A stretch of DNA of 64,000 bases from Ramazzottius varieornatus (taxonomy: Eukaryota > Tardigrada > Eutardigrada > Parachela > Ramazzottiidae), in NCBI GenBank assembly GCA_001949185.1, contig BDGG01000015.1:476314-540313 (forward strand), written 5' to 3'. The translations under genes and the position numbers were made by a program. This document shows positions 48,001 to 57,813 of the stretch, piece by piece; the first letter of the stretch is position 1; each line of letters starts with the position of its first letter. Under the pieces are notes generated by a model. That model was given only the letters and a program-made list of their open reading frames with translations. It was not told where the DNA came from and searched no databases.

Positions 48001-48804
48001 CGATCTAATCGAGTCTGTATGCCAAACTCCCAGATTCTCATAAGGGCGAGTGCTGGTTTAACCTGGGTATCGGTTACAGCGTTGGGCGCGGGCAATAGAA
48101 AGCCCAAGCTGGTCGGACTGGACAGCGACACACGAGCAGCTGTGACTTGTGCCATCATCGTGGCGCTCTTCGTGCTAGCATGGGGTCCTTATGCCTTGGT
48201 GGCCGTTGTGGGAGTCGTCGGCGATCAGAGTCTCATCACACCGGTCCTCAACGCCCTTCCGGTACTGTTTGCCAAGAGTAGCGCCGTCTACAACCCCATC
48301 GTGTACGCCCTGATGAACGAGAAGTTCCGTGCAGCCATCGTCTCCTTGCTGCAATGCGACCGCACTTCGGCGACACCCTTGCCCGGCACCAACCGCGACC
48401 GCAGTCGCAGCAAGAGTAGAAGCCTCAGTCTCAGTGGTAGTGACAACGGCCGTCGCTTGGCGGGGCTTGGCGGCACCATGCCCGTACCGTTGGCCCTTGA
48501 GCTGGAGGAAGAGCTGCAAGAGTTTCGCGAGAGGGTCAATACGGGAGCGTCTTCCGTCTTGACTCCCCTTAGTCAAAAGTCTGGCCTGTCGACCATCTCC
48601 GAGACACCTTTACTGCTGGAACAGGTTCCCGGCAAGAAGGAAGACAAGTATCGCCGGCGGTTGCACACCATTGACACCATCAGTGAACGCCGTCGTGCTC
48701 AGCCTAAACGGGGACGCACATCGTCCGAGTCCTGGGCTATGTTGGAACAGGATAGGATATACCATAGTGGCAGTGCTCCCTCCTACATTCCGCCATTGTA
48801 CTGA
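45027..48804 (+). CDS. opsin (retinal-binding G protein-coupled receptor)
   Basis: Five exons: 45027-45158, 45256-45341, 47105-47238, 47316-47807 and 48080-48804 (1569 nt, 522 aa). The N-terminus has an N-glycosylation site (NATTF). Helices follow in order: ILLVSLTGSIGNALLLWAF (1), NLLIANLAVADLGLSLF (2), a third ending SVDRW, and so on. The extracellular loop RYVIEGFQTSCTFDWLT is opsin-specific. Helix 7 has the retinal Schiff-base lysine in FAKSSAVYNPIVY. The site equivalent to bovine Glu113 is Tyr (CDYY), while the Glu181 equivalent is present (IEG), so Glu181 is the likely counterion, as in most invertebrate opsins. DRW replaces DRY. The C-terminal tail is long (about 170 aa) and Arg/Ser-rich. 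The opsin class is not settled: NPIVYALMNEKFR looks more ciliary than rhabdomeric. Confidence 0.9.
45450..45620. repeat. intronic palindromic element, 2 copies
   Basis: The first copy is GAGTGGCGCACACTGCCAGC (right arm lost). The second is CCAAGTGGCGCACGCG ... GACGTGCGCCACTTATGG. Both lie in opsin intron 2. Confidence 0.8.
45700..47104. other. long opsin intron 2, remaining part
   Basis: No second gene is supported inside this intron. It holds a GTTGTTGTTGTT run near 45926 and a perfect palindrome AGCTGCATGCATGCAGCT at about 46533-46550. Confidence 0.5.
47845..48015. repeat. intronic palindromic element, 2 copies
   Basis: GACCAGATCGTCTTTCC, ACTAGCGCACGC ... AACGTGCGCCGCTTG is followed by TCAAGTGGCGCGTG ... 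GATGTGCGCCACTTG. Together they fill opsin intron 4 (47808-48079). Confidence 0.85.
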
Positions 48805-49189
48805 ATCAGTCAATCTCAAAAGCTGTCCAGCGATGTACACGCGCGCCCGGCCACCGGCTGGAAGCGGCTGTGCAGTGCTGCGATTGATTGGAGCATTTAC
48901 CGCTTTCGGCCGCTGGCCGGAAGCACACCAGCCTTTTGCTTTCTTTTGCCTCGCACTGCAGCTCTCGCACCGCCTCAGCTGTGCCTGCATGTTTGCCACC
49001 GTCTGTTATTTGATCCAGCGCAGCCACCCATTCATCAGGTTTTGTTTCTTTTGTTGTACAGTATACTGTAGTCCAGTAACATAAAGCACACAAGGAAAGA
49101 TATAGTCACATATACGGAAAGATCAGATGTACACTGAAAAATCGTACTACGCTCTATCTTTCTAGAAGCGAAAACCCAAGCTTATTCAT
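48805..49189. other. opsin 3' flank
   Basis: No ORF of its own is supported. A minus-strand open stretch is a shadow of the opsin tail. Confidence 0.45.
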
Positions 49190-50213
49190 CCTACTGGACT
49201 TTCAGCGCGAGCCACAGCCAGGAAGGCCTCCTGAAAGAGGGCCCTGTGACTATCCTCGAAGAGGGCCTTGACTACACCGGCTCTTTCCACTGGTTTGCAA
49301 AGTGACCGATGGTGGCCTTCTTGAGAAGCCCAGCGGCCACCAGAACATAACGAATAGCCTCTGTCAGTAAATCCCTGCAGTCATAGTACGTGCACCGAAC
49401 CATCAAGTCCAGCGTAGGTCTTGAAATATATCCGACAGGGCACATCGTCCAGTCTCACTTCCGTTCATCTTTAGACTCGAACATGGCAGGACAGACCGGC
49501 CATGCGCTTTCCCGTGAAGCCCGGTTAATGCGTTCTTCTTTCCCGTCGTACGAAGTTCTTCCTTTCCGGCGTCGCACTCCAACATGACGCGAAGGCGCTT
49601 CTGTAAATGATCGACTGAATGCTGTTCTGTCGCCCTAGCCCAACTCGGTTCTTTGTACAGTATGTCACTTCGGCGCACACTGTCAGGGTGTCGTCGATCA
49701 GGACAAACTTTGGCTTTGCTCCTCAAAAATCAGTGTGGCTGGAAACAATCTGCATCACCGAACCGTATGTGCGTCTTGTACAGAAGGACCCTCTTTGCAT
49801 CCAGTAGGCTAGAAACAAACCCGACGTCTTAACGATCAATGATGACGATACTCATCTAACTTACCTTAGGGAGTTTTCAGAGGGAGTTTTTCTTTGGATA
49901 TGCAGTGAGCTGTAGATTCGGCACCAAGGCAGTCGTGAATCCTTTACGATAACGAGATGATCGGCGGTCGCCCCCTGGACACCCGACCACTCGGGATACG
50001 CCGGATATTCCAGGCCGAGGTGCCAATAACGATTCGCTCGGACTTTAGTGGAGAGGTACGAGTCTTCATGGGGGAGAGGTCGGAGATTGTCCAGTCGATC
50101 CCGAACTTGATCTCGCTGTCGAAAAAGACAACCGTGTGCCGCGGTGTGCGGCTTTGCTGATGACTGGTCCATGGCCCTTTGTTGTTCCTGCAACAGGAGC
50201 TGTGCCAATATCT
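49190..50213 (-). pseudogene. MATH-BTB (SPOP-like) pseudogene
   Basis: On the minus strand, 50213-49948 codes for the start of a MATH domain: IDWTISDLS, then SPLKSERIVIGTSAWNIRRIPSG and IISLS, followed by a donor. From 49808 a second piece reads KRVLLYKTHIRFGDADCF but meets TGA. A third, in another frame, gives KFVLIDDTLTVCAEVTY (the end of MATH). The BTB part survives as PAMFESK in one frame and MNGSETGRCALSDI in the next. Intact relatives are substrate adaptors of CUL3 ubiquitin ligases. At least one stop and two frameshifts make it non-functional. No start exon was found. Confidence 0.7.
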
Positions 50214-50590
50214 ACAGAAGAAAGCAGTTACAGAACATGAACAGAAGAACTTTTGTTTCTCATGAAAATCCCATCCAATACGCTCGACGAGGTCACCCTT
50301 GTATTCTAGACATGTAACATGTTCCACCCTCCTGGTCGCGGCCAAGAAGATCGGCTCCACCGTGTTTCCTTTATGGGCTGCTAACTGCCACAAGCAGCAA
50401 CGCTTGTGTGACACTCCGGCAAGCCATCCAGACAAAACCTCTCACAAGCGCGCCGGGAGCCAGGATCAACTTCCCGTTTGGAACTTTGATTTTGTTTTTG
50501 TGTTTTGGAGTTTGGAATGGTCTACCTCCATCAAAAAGCGAAGTTCTGTTGTCGCGATTGGAGAGGAATGTGAGGGACACATCACGGAGC
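50214..50590. other. short intergenic region upstream of TMEM230
   Basis: The region between the dead MATH-BTB gene and the TMEM230 ATG. Open frames on both strands have no support. It should contain the TMEM230 promoter. Confidence 0.4.
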
Positions 50591-51356
50591 ATGAACGACA
50601 AATTCCAGGATCCTCACGTTCCCGGTGACTCTCCTCTAACCGAGCTACGCAGCCGCAGTCGTCCCAGAGCGGACGATAAGGAGCACTTCATCCAGGAGTC
50701 TTCCAGTCAAGGGGAATTTCTCGAAAGCCAAGTAAGTCTTTTCCCTTCTGACACATCTACCAGTAGCTCGGCGGCAGAGTTGATATACTAATCACCATCC
50801 TCCGTGTTGCAGTACAAGAGCTATTTTTACGACAACCCCTCCATCAAAGCACCAAAAGCCTCCATCATCCGCGCAGTTGTCCTCCTCGTTATCGGGACAG
50901 TTTTGACCATCCTGGGCTCCCTTTTGCTTTCCGGATACTTCCGCAGCATCGTAAGTACTCACAAATCACTTGAAATTTTTCGTTAGGTGAAGGGACGAAT
51001 TTTAGATGCCAGATGTACAGCGTACTTGCGAAAATGCACTGGAAAGAATTCATGCAGTGTAGTTATCTTGTTCGTCAGTGACGTCATAAAGGATCAGATT
51101 CTGAGTCAGCGCAGCCCGATGTGCTTGCAAGCTAGTGTTACGTCATACGCAGATTGATCGGGGTTGAGTTATGTTTTATGCGCGAGTTCATTGAGGCTTA
51201 GTTGTTTTCTTCCTGCAGTACGCTGATCGCACTTGGCCCGTTCTGACCATCGGGTTGATGTGCTTCATTCCTGGCTTCTACTACACCCGCATCGCTTACT
51301 ACGCTTACAGGGGATATCCTGGGTTCTCCTACACCGATATCCCAGGTGAAGATTAG
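50591..51356 (+). CDS. TMEM230: transmembrane protein 230
   Basis: Three exons: 50591-50731, 50813-50950 and 51219-51356 (141, 138 and 138 nt, 138 aa), both introns phase 0. The conserved core is easy to see: [20 protein letters not shown], the first helix [20 protein letters not shown], then [20 protein letters not shown] and [16 protein letters not shown] at the end. The family has two helices with both termini cytosolic and acts in synaptic and endosomal vesicle trafficking (family knowledge). The N-terminus before the core is polar and poorly conserved. The stop codon is only 7 nt from the ATG of the next ORF. Confidence 0.95.
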
Positions 51357-51363
51357 AGCAGCG

Positions 51364-51669
51364 ATGGAGTCTGCTCCTGAACCGAAGATTTCCGCTGTAA
51401 CTGCCAACTTCGTCAGCCACATGGATCCAGCAACGCACAACCTTCAGCTGAACATTCCCGTTGCAAGCTCAGACTTAGCGGCTTTACTAGCGAGTATTCG
51501 GCAGATCAAAGAACAAGTTAACAGTAAACTAACCACTGTCATTCAGCATAGCCAGGCCGAAACCTCGCACGCGGAAACGACGAACCAGCCTGTCGATGAA
51601 GATGACGACGACGAGGAGGAAGAAGACTACCTGGCAAAGTTAAATAGTTCTTTATCGCAAAGTGAGTAA
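51364..51669 (+). CDS. small acidic protein, possibly GON7-like (KEOPS subunit)
   Basis: This 101-aa ORF starts at an ATG 7 nt after the TMEM230 stop, in the same exon. It has a short hydrophobic/helical segment (SSDLAALLASIRQIKEQVNS) and an acidic C-terminal run (DEDDDDEEEEDY). This layout (beta-like start, LL-x-x-I-x-x-[IM]-K-x-x-V helix, acidic tail) resembles GON7, the small disordered KEOPS subunit needed for tRNA t6A. With such a short protein this is only a suggestion. A good donor (A|GTGAGTAA) overlaps the stop, so the protein may continue in a further exon past the palindromic element at 51755-51865. Confidence 0.6.
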   Translation: MESAPEPKISAVTANFVSHMDPATHNLQLNIPVASSDLAALLASIRQIKEQVNSKLTTVIQHSQAETSHAETTNQPVDEDDDDEEEEDYLAKLNSSLSQSE

Positions 51670-51754
51670 CTGTACAGTTTTTTGCTATCTTTGTTTTGTC
51701 GTGTATGCGATGGAATGTGCGAGAAATGTACGCTTCTGCAGTGCTTCTTGGAAG

Positions 51755-51868
51755 CTCGACAAACCAACTCAACCAGATCTGCTCTTCCAAGTGGCGCACG
51801 CTTTCAGTAAAATTAGCCGGCCTCGTGCGCCATCTGGGAAAACGATCTCGTTGAGTTTGTTGGGCGCC
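51755..51868. repeat. palindromic element, 1 copy
   Basis: CAACTCAACCAGATCTGC, CCAAGTGGCGCACGC ... CTCGTGCGCCATCTGGG and CGATCTCGTTGAGTTTG. If the donor at 51660 is used, this copy is intronic like the others. Confidence 0.85.
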
Positions 51869-51887
51869 CTGTTTGTTCGTACACGCG

Positions 51888-52785
51888 CTACGAGATATTA
51901 TGGGCCTGTAAAAATTACGGGCCAGGCGGAAAAGACGGCAAATTTACAATTTGTTGCCGCCGATACAGTGTGTGGCTCTTACGTAATGCTCGCAAAGCTT
52001 ACTAATAAACCTTGCATGCGACTTGATACCCCATGTTTCCCATGTCAAACCACTTCAGGTGGTCTAACATGGGATTTTTGGGCACGAGCTGTGGTTGCGG
52101 AGCTGGTTGTGTTCGTAGTTTGTGTTTGAACCCCTCTGTTGAGCTCTGCCCAGTGAAGGGCAAAGTACAACATTAGTGGAGATAAGCTTGTGAATGGAAT
52201 GTGATTGAGGAGAAGCGAAAGTAGGTCACAAAAGAAGGAGATAAGGCTATATCATTGTATTCTGAGCCACAGGGAGTAATTCAATGGTTGAGAACTTGGG
52301 ATACGCGCTGCCATCATCCCAGTTCCCGTTTTCTTCCCTATTAGCCTCCCTCGGCGGCAACAGTACCCGTTAGGGTGCCGCCCCGCGAACTGTATGGAAG
52401 TCAGAGACAGAAACCGGACAACTGACGTGACGTGACGTAACGTAGTGAAATTCAGCCGTAGAAAAATGTCCTGGACAGTGGCCATCAGCTGTTCAGATGT
52501 CTACTCTAACGCTTTACCGCTGCTGTCGACTTTCTCCCGGAAAAGCCCTGGAATATGTTGAGCTGTTGAAGGTGTGCGTGTTCCGGTAAAATGGAGATCT
52601 AACTAGTAACTGCTATAACAAATACGACAAGCTTTAGCTCCTCGGCCCAGTATCCAGCACGTACGTACAGAAGTCCAGCATTCGATGTTGGTTTTTACTT
52701 GTAGCAAGAATCACCTGCCCGTGCCGCCGTAGCGAAAGGGACTGGCCCGCAATTTTACGGGCCCATAATATCTCGTCGTTCGTGT
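51888..52785. mobile_element. non-autonomous DNA transposon with terminal inverted repeats
   Basis: ACGAGATATTATGGGCC followed by GTAAAAATTACGGGCCAG (51896-51930) is mirrored at 52741-52776 with three differences. The interior (about 0.8 kb) has no transposase. It contains a small palindrome CCACTTCAGGTGG near 52049. Confidence 0.75.
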
Positions 52786-53174
52786 ACTGTACTTCGTAGT
52801 ACCAATCAACAACAACATCAGGGAATTTTAGGCCTTCCAGCCTTTCTTGCTGCTAATCAAATTATACTGACGAAGCTTCTTCTTGAATTGATCATCCGTG
52901 ATGTAATATTCACGAATCATGATGAGGTTTCAATCGATGTCTTCCGTTAGTACGAGCATATCTTATCGCAGATGTTATTGTTCTCTTTGCCAAGCCGGAA
53001 GTTCTATGTTCCTGGTGTTGGACCATTGTCGATACGTTTCTTCTCCATGCGAGACAGCAATAACTTTTCATCACAGTCAGTAGACAGAATCTCGGGTTAC
53101 AAAAGTGGCAGCAATCTGGCCATCCGTGTGGTATTCAAGTAGTTAGTCTTCTTTGATTGGTGATCAATGCCAAA
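52786..53174. other. upstream region of the dehydrogenase gene
   Basis: No ORF is supported. It is AT-rich and probably contains the promoter. Confidence 0.4.
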
Positions 53175-54832
53175 ATGTCCTTCTTCACATTCTGCCTTTC
53201 AGTGGCTCTGCTACTATTGCAAACAACCCAGTCTCAAGTGGCATTTCAGGCAGTTACTCATTTCGACAAGCCTGTCCTTCATAGCATCGACCCAGCTTCC
53301 TTGCCGCCTCCTTTTGCCACGGAAAGCCGAGATCGGGAAGCTCGCGTGGTTCCACTACCGGCTGATGTTCCGCTGACTGCTCCTAAAGGATTCAGAGTCA
53401 ACGTTTTCTCTGGTCATGACGAACCCGAAATTTATGGAGCACCTCGACAGATGGTCCTGGCTCCGAACGGAGACATCTTCCTGACGGATATGATGAGGGA
53501 CCAGATACACGTTCTGCGGGACACTAACAAGGACGGGGTAGCAGACCAGCGCTTCTTGTTCGCATCGTACGGGTTGGAGGCGCCATTCGGCTTGGCTTTC
53601 AATGGAAACTACCTCTACGTGGGAAATGTTGATGAGGTTGTCCGCTTCAGTTACAAACCCGGCCAAGTGACAGCTAGCGGTCCCCCAGAGTTTGTCGTCA
53701 AGTTGACTAACGAAACAAGAAGTAAGCTGGGAGCAACGCGAGCGAACTCGACAAGATCGTTTATCTGAGTGGTTCATGATTTCAGCCAAAGACTGCGGGA
53801 ACGTGCGCCACTTTAAAAAAAACTATCAAACACGACACTGCCGTTTGTTTCAAGTGGCGCAAGCGTGCAGCGAACGAGCCCGACGACGTGGACCATTTGG
53901 GACAAAAGTCTTGTCGAGCTCGCAATATTTCATTTATCAAGCTTAGACACGACATTGTATATGCTGTAATTTGACATGATTCGTTTTCAGACTTTGGACA
54001 CACAACCCGCAACATAGTGTTCTCTCAAGACGGTACCAAATTTTATGTTTCCGTCGGTTCTTCTGGAAATGTGGATATCGAGACCAATCCAATTAGGGCC
54101 GGCATCAGCGTTTACAACGCCGATGGAAGCAACCACGCCGTCTATGCGTCCGGCATACGTAATCCAGTGGGCTTGGCCTTCAACCCCACGACAGGCCTCC
54201 TTTGGGCCGCAGTAAACGAACGCGACGAACTGGGAGAGGACCTGGTCCCCGACTTTGTAACGTCAGTGCGCCAAGGTGGCTTCTACGGCTTTCCTTATTC
54301 GTACCTCGGACAGAACGTCGATCCTCGCATCCCAGCAAACGAAAGCAGACCTGACCTCGTGGAAAAGGCCCTTGTGCCAGACGTTCTTTTAACGTCGCAT
54401 TCAGCGGCGCTTGGTCTGGCTTTCTACACCGGAGCCATGTTCCCGGAAGAGTACAAAGGCGATGCCTTCGTGGCGCTTCACGGTTCGTGGAACAGGTGGA
54501 ACATGACTGGCTACAAGATCATCCGCATCAAGTTTGCAAGTGATGGAAAGCCGATCAGGAACGAGTATATGGACTTCCTAACCGGATGGCTGCCACACTG
54601 GGACAGTTCGCAAGTCTATGGCCGACCTGTCGGCATCCTGGTCAACACGGATGGGTCATTGTTAATCAGCGATGATGGAGCGAGGAAAATATGGCGGCTT
54701 AGTTACGTGAAGGACAACACGCAAACTTCAACACCCAGTAGCGGTGTGAAGTCCGCTCTAGTCAGTGGACTGTGTTCGATGCTACTGCTGGTGGTGGGAT
54801 CGCTGATATTACGGACTTGGTCTTTGAACTGA
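53175..54832 (+). CDS. PQQ-dependent sugar / L-sorbosone dehydrogenase-like beta-propeller protein, membrane-anchored
   Basis: Two exons: 53175-53721 and 53991-54832 (1389 nt, 462 aa). The signal peptide (FFTFCLSVALLLLQTTQS) begins at ATG 53175. An in-frame TTG and GTG lie just upstream but give no better start. The mature part is a six-bladed propeller of the GDH/sorbosone dehydrogenase type, with GFRVNVFSG, PRQMVLAPNGDIFLTD, GLEAPFGLAF, GIRNPVGLAFNPTTG and GGFYGFPYSYLG. HSAALGLAFYTG and HGSWNR, typical of this enzyme group, are also present. The C-terminus is hydrophobic (SALVSGLCSMLLLVVGSLIL) with a tiny tail, suggesting a GPI signal or membrane anchor. Best-known members are bacterial and fungal, so horizontal origin is possible. 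It now has an intron holding two palindromic elements. Confidence 0.85.
53735..53935. repeat. intronic palindromic element, 2 copies
   Basis: The first copy is GAACTCGACAAGATCG ... AACGTGCGCCACTTTAA. The second is CAAGTGGCGCAAGCG ... ACGTGGACCATTTGGG and CTTGTCGAGCTCGC. Together they fill most of the only intron of the dehydrogenase gene. Confidence 0.85.
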
Positions 54833-55112
54833 AAGCGAGCTGTGTGTTAGGAATCCTCGCTGACGCTTTACAAACTCTCTATACAAAAACAATTTTCCAA
54901 CAAAACGATACTTGCCGCGCATTGTTACACCAGATATAATGTTTGGGAATACCTAGTACGAGCAGTTAGCCAATCATCGTAGGAACTGATACCGTGCAAG
55001 CATTAAATTAGGAGGCTTTCCCTCAGCTGATAATTTGAAGAAAATTTGACAGTTTTTGGGTTACTGTAGTTGATACAAAAGAAAAGTTGAGAAGATGGTT
55101 GTACAGTAGTCC
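54833..55112. other. convergent 3' region
   Basis: 3' flanks of the dehydrogenase (plus) and the Pro-rich secreted gene (minus). Nothing else is seen. Confidence 0.5.
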
Positions 55113-56889
55113 TCAGCATTGCTTGAGGTCTTCGCAAGACCGGCTGGTGGCAGCTTCTTCCATTGCCGTCGACAGCTGTACTTCCGCATCGGCTATTCGC
55201 GTCTCCAAAAAGGTGGCTATGGAAGGCCTGTAACGTGCACAAAGACATTCAGTAAAAATATCCATGAATTGTGGTGGACATGCTGAAGGACACATCCTAC
55301 CTTATAGCTTGCAGCACCTTTAGGCCCGGATCGAAGTGGCCTCCATCTCGTAGCAGCTCTTTTGCCGCCTGACAAAAGTACTGCTTGAGGCAGGCACTAT
55401 CCTTGATTTTCATACTACAGCTAACGGCGGTCATGATGACAGCCAACGCCTTGCTTGAATTACGTTCGGCACTTTGCGACGTGTTGTCGGCGCTAACCAG
55501 TAATTCAAAAGCGTCGACGAGGAAGCGCTCAAAGTCTTTCTCGCTTTTGACTAGACTGCCCTTCTGGTTCAACCTGGTCACCATCTTGGTCCAATGTTTC
55601 TTGTCATGTTTCGGAAGCGCTGCCAGCGTTCCATCGACCACCGGCAGTAACGGTGAATCGTCAATGATGTCGATGATGGGCGACTCGATGGTTACCGAAG
55701 CTGCGTTGACGTCGCTCAACGGCGGTCCCACTTGGACCATAACCGTCGTCACCGTCGTGTTGCTATTGAGCGTCTTCCTACTGGGTCCTTCTTCCAGCAA
55801 TGGACCAAACATTCTGGCAAAGATGACACCGGACGGTATTGCGAAGCCTCCACCACGAGGCGAGGGTCGGGCTAGCGGGAACCTCATGGGCATATTGACA
55901 AAGGCCGGTGGAATGAAGCCCATGATGGGCGTGTTGATCAGCATGGGCGAGCCGCGCGGCACATGGTGAGCGCGGCTGTTGAAGGACGTTGCCGGGTTGG
56001 ATGACGGTACTGCCGGCTGGGGTCGATCGCGTGGCCGTTCAGGGTTACGAGGACTGGGCTCGGAGGGGGAGGAGCCGGGAGAAAAGGCGTAGGGGTTCAT
56101 GAAGGGCTGCGAGTTGACGTTGGTGCTGTAGGGACCGAGGCCGTCCATGCCGTTAATGCTATTGTACAGCGGGTAGTTGTTGCTGCCGGAAGGCAGCATG
56201 CCTGGCGAGCTGCTGCCTACGCTGTAAGGAAGTATGTCCGGCTGCAGGGAGTTCACGCCCCCACCTCCCATTCCCACACCTACGCAGGGCAAAAGTCACT
56301 TTAAATCGATTGTCTTGTTTTTATGCCCAAAATGGTCAAATGTAAACGGAAACTGACAATGGGGGAAAATAAATCATCGAGTTTTTCAAAGTCACTGTTA
56401 GTTTGCCATGTTTAGCTCAATTAAACGCAGCTGCAATCCGGCATACGATGAGCGAGAAGGTTCTGCCTCTTTGCTACGAATTACGTTAGTGATATTACAG
56501 ACAAAGCTAATAAAGTATATATGTTGGATATTAGTTATGGCAAAGAATAGTCGACTATTCAAACGTAAGGTTTTGCCGGTATGACCAACCATAGACTGAC
56601 ACTTACAGTATTGATAGTAATAATAGAGGTAGGGATAGGTGCACAGCGAAGAAAATCCATTGTTCATCATGCTGGATCCCACACTGGGCAGGAAGCCGGA
56701 AGCTTGGAACATGGCGGCCAGGAAGGTGGGATCAAAGACACCCTCTCGTTCGGCGTGGGCCTCATTCATGGGCGGCATGCCCCCTCGCATAGCCTGCCTC
56801 CGATGGCGAAGTCCCTTGGGTATGGGCACCTCACTGGCACCATCCCCACAAAGCAGCCCAACTAGCAGCAACAAGAATAAATCTTCCAT
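55113..56889 (-). CDS. secreted Pro/Ser-rich protein with an alpha-helical C-terminal domain
   Basis: Three exons: 56889-56607, 56279-55301 and 55227-55113 (1377 nt, 458 aa). The signal peptide is DLFLLLLVGLLCGDGAS, followed by a basic site (RHRRQ). The N-terminal half is Gly/Pro/Ser/Asn-rich with a Tyr run (YLYYYYQY). The C-terminal 160 residues look folded and helical, with WTKMVTRLNQKGSLVKSEKD, LAVIMTAVSCSMKIKDSACL and, at the end, SRSCEDLKQC. The conserved-looking Cys residues suggest disulfides. No family is recognised. An extracellular matrix or cuticle component would fit, without proof. Confidence 0.7.
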
Positions 56890-57813
56890 GTCTTTGGAAG
56901 CCGACTGCTGTCTAACTCAACAGCGATGTAAAAGAAAAGTGCTACAGTTACCGTTCACCGTCCTTGATCGTGCGTTCGTGCGTGTCGAGGTCTGTAAAGT
57001 AATCCGTGGCCGACAAAAAAGTGTTTGATACTGTCGCGACAATGTACATCCGATTGGCGGTTGATGCACTGTTGTTGTAACTCTTCATGCTTGCCTGAAT
57101 ATGACAGGCGTACGCTTGCATGGTTTCCGGTGCTGCACAGCATCACTCTTGATTTGCACTGCATCCTCTGGACGGATAATAAAAGGCCTGAAAAGCCTGT
57201 TTACCACAATTGAAAAACTTTAAAATAGAAACGAAAACAGAAGCCATCTTCAGCGCGCTTCTCACTTCGAACTGCGCTTGACCATGAGACAAGTGGTGTC
57301 TTCCATAGAAATCGAGGTATGACTCCCATATCCACCATTGCACACTACCATCATTTCTATTCTAATGGATCATAAAGCCTAGAAAGCCTGTCGTTGATGC
57401 GGCCACGGAAACTTGGGAAAGTCTATCATGCCGAAGTGTCGGAAATTACAAGTGTGATAAACTTGATACGGAAGTCAAGGTTTCGATTATGCATGATTAC
57501 ATCATTCAGTGGTCAGGAAATGGTCTTCGCTTTCACTTTGAAGTAAGACGAGATTTCAGTTTGTGGATGTATAAAAAATCATACAGCAACGTATCGATAC
57601 TCAGTCGAACAAAAAGAGCGCACACGTTCTGTCCTTTTGAAAAATAAGCACTACGCGGTCCATAAAAGGTGAAAAAACACTTTCTGTAAAAACGACGTCA
57701 CACGATATAATTTACACAACTTCGAAAAAATATTCGGGGAAATTTGTGTCGATGGACCACGTTGGTACAAGTTTCAAGAATCTTTCAATCAACAAGATAA
57801 CAAAGTGAGAGGC
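56890..57813. other. intergenic region, no gene recognised
   Basis: No supported coding exon lies between the Pro-rich secreted gene and UBR7. It must contain the promoter of the former and the 3' end of the latter. Confidence 0.5.

Noticed and set aside
48671-49084. Plus-strand ORF overlapping the end of the opsin gene
   Set aside because: It is an alternative frame of the Arg/Ser-rich opsin tail.
50230-50435. Minus-strand open stretch before the MATH piece, considered as a first exon
   Set aside because: It contains no start with support and does not match MATH-BTB N-termini. It also overlaps the presumed TMEM230 promoter.
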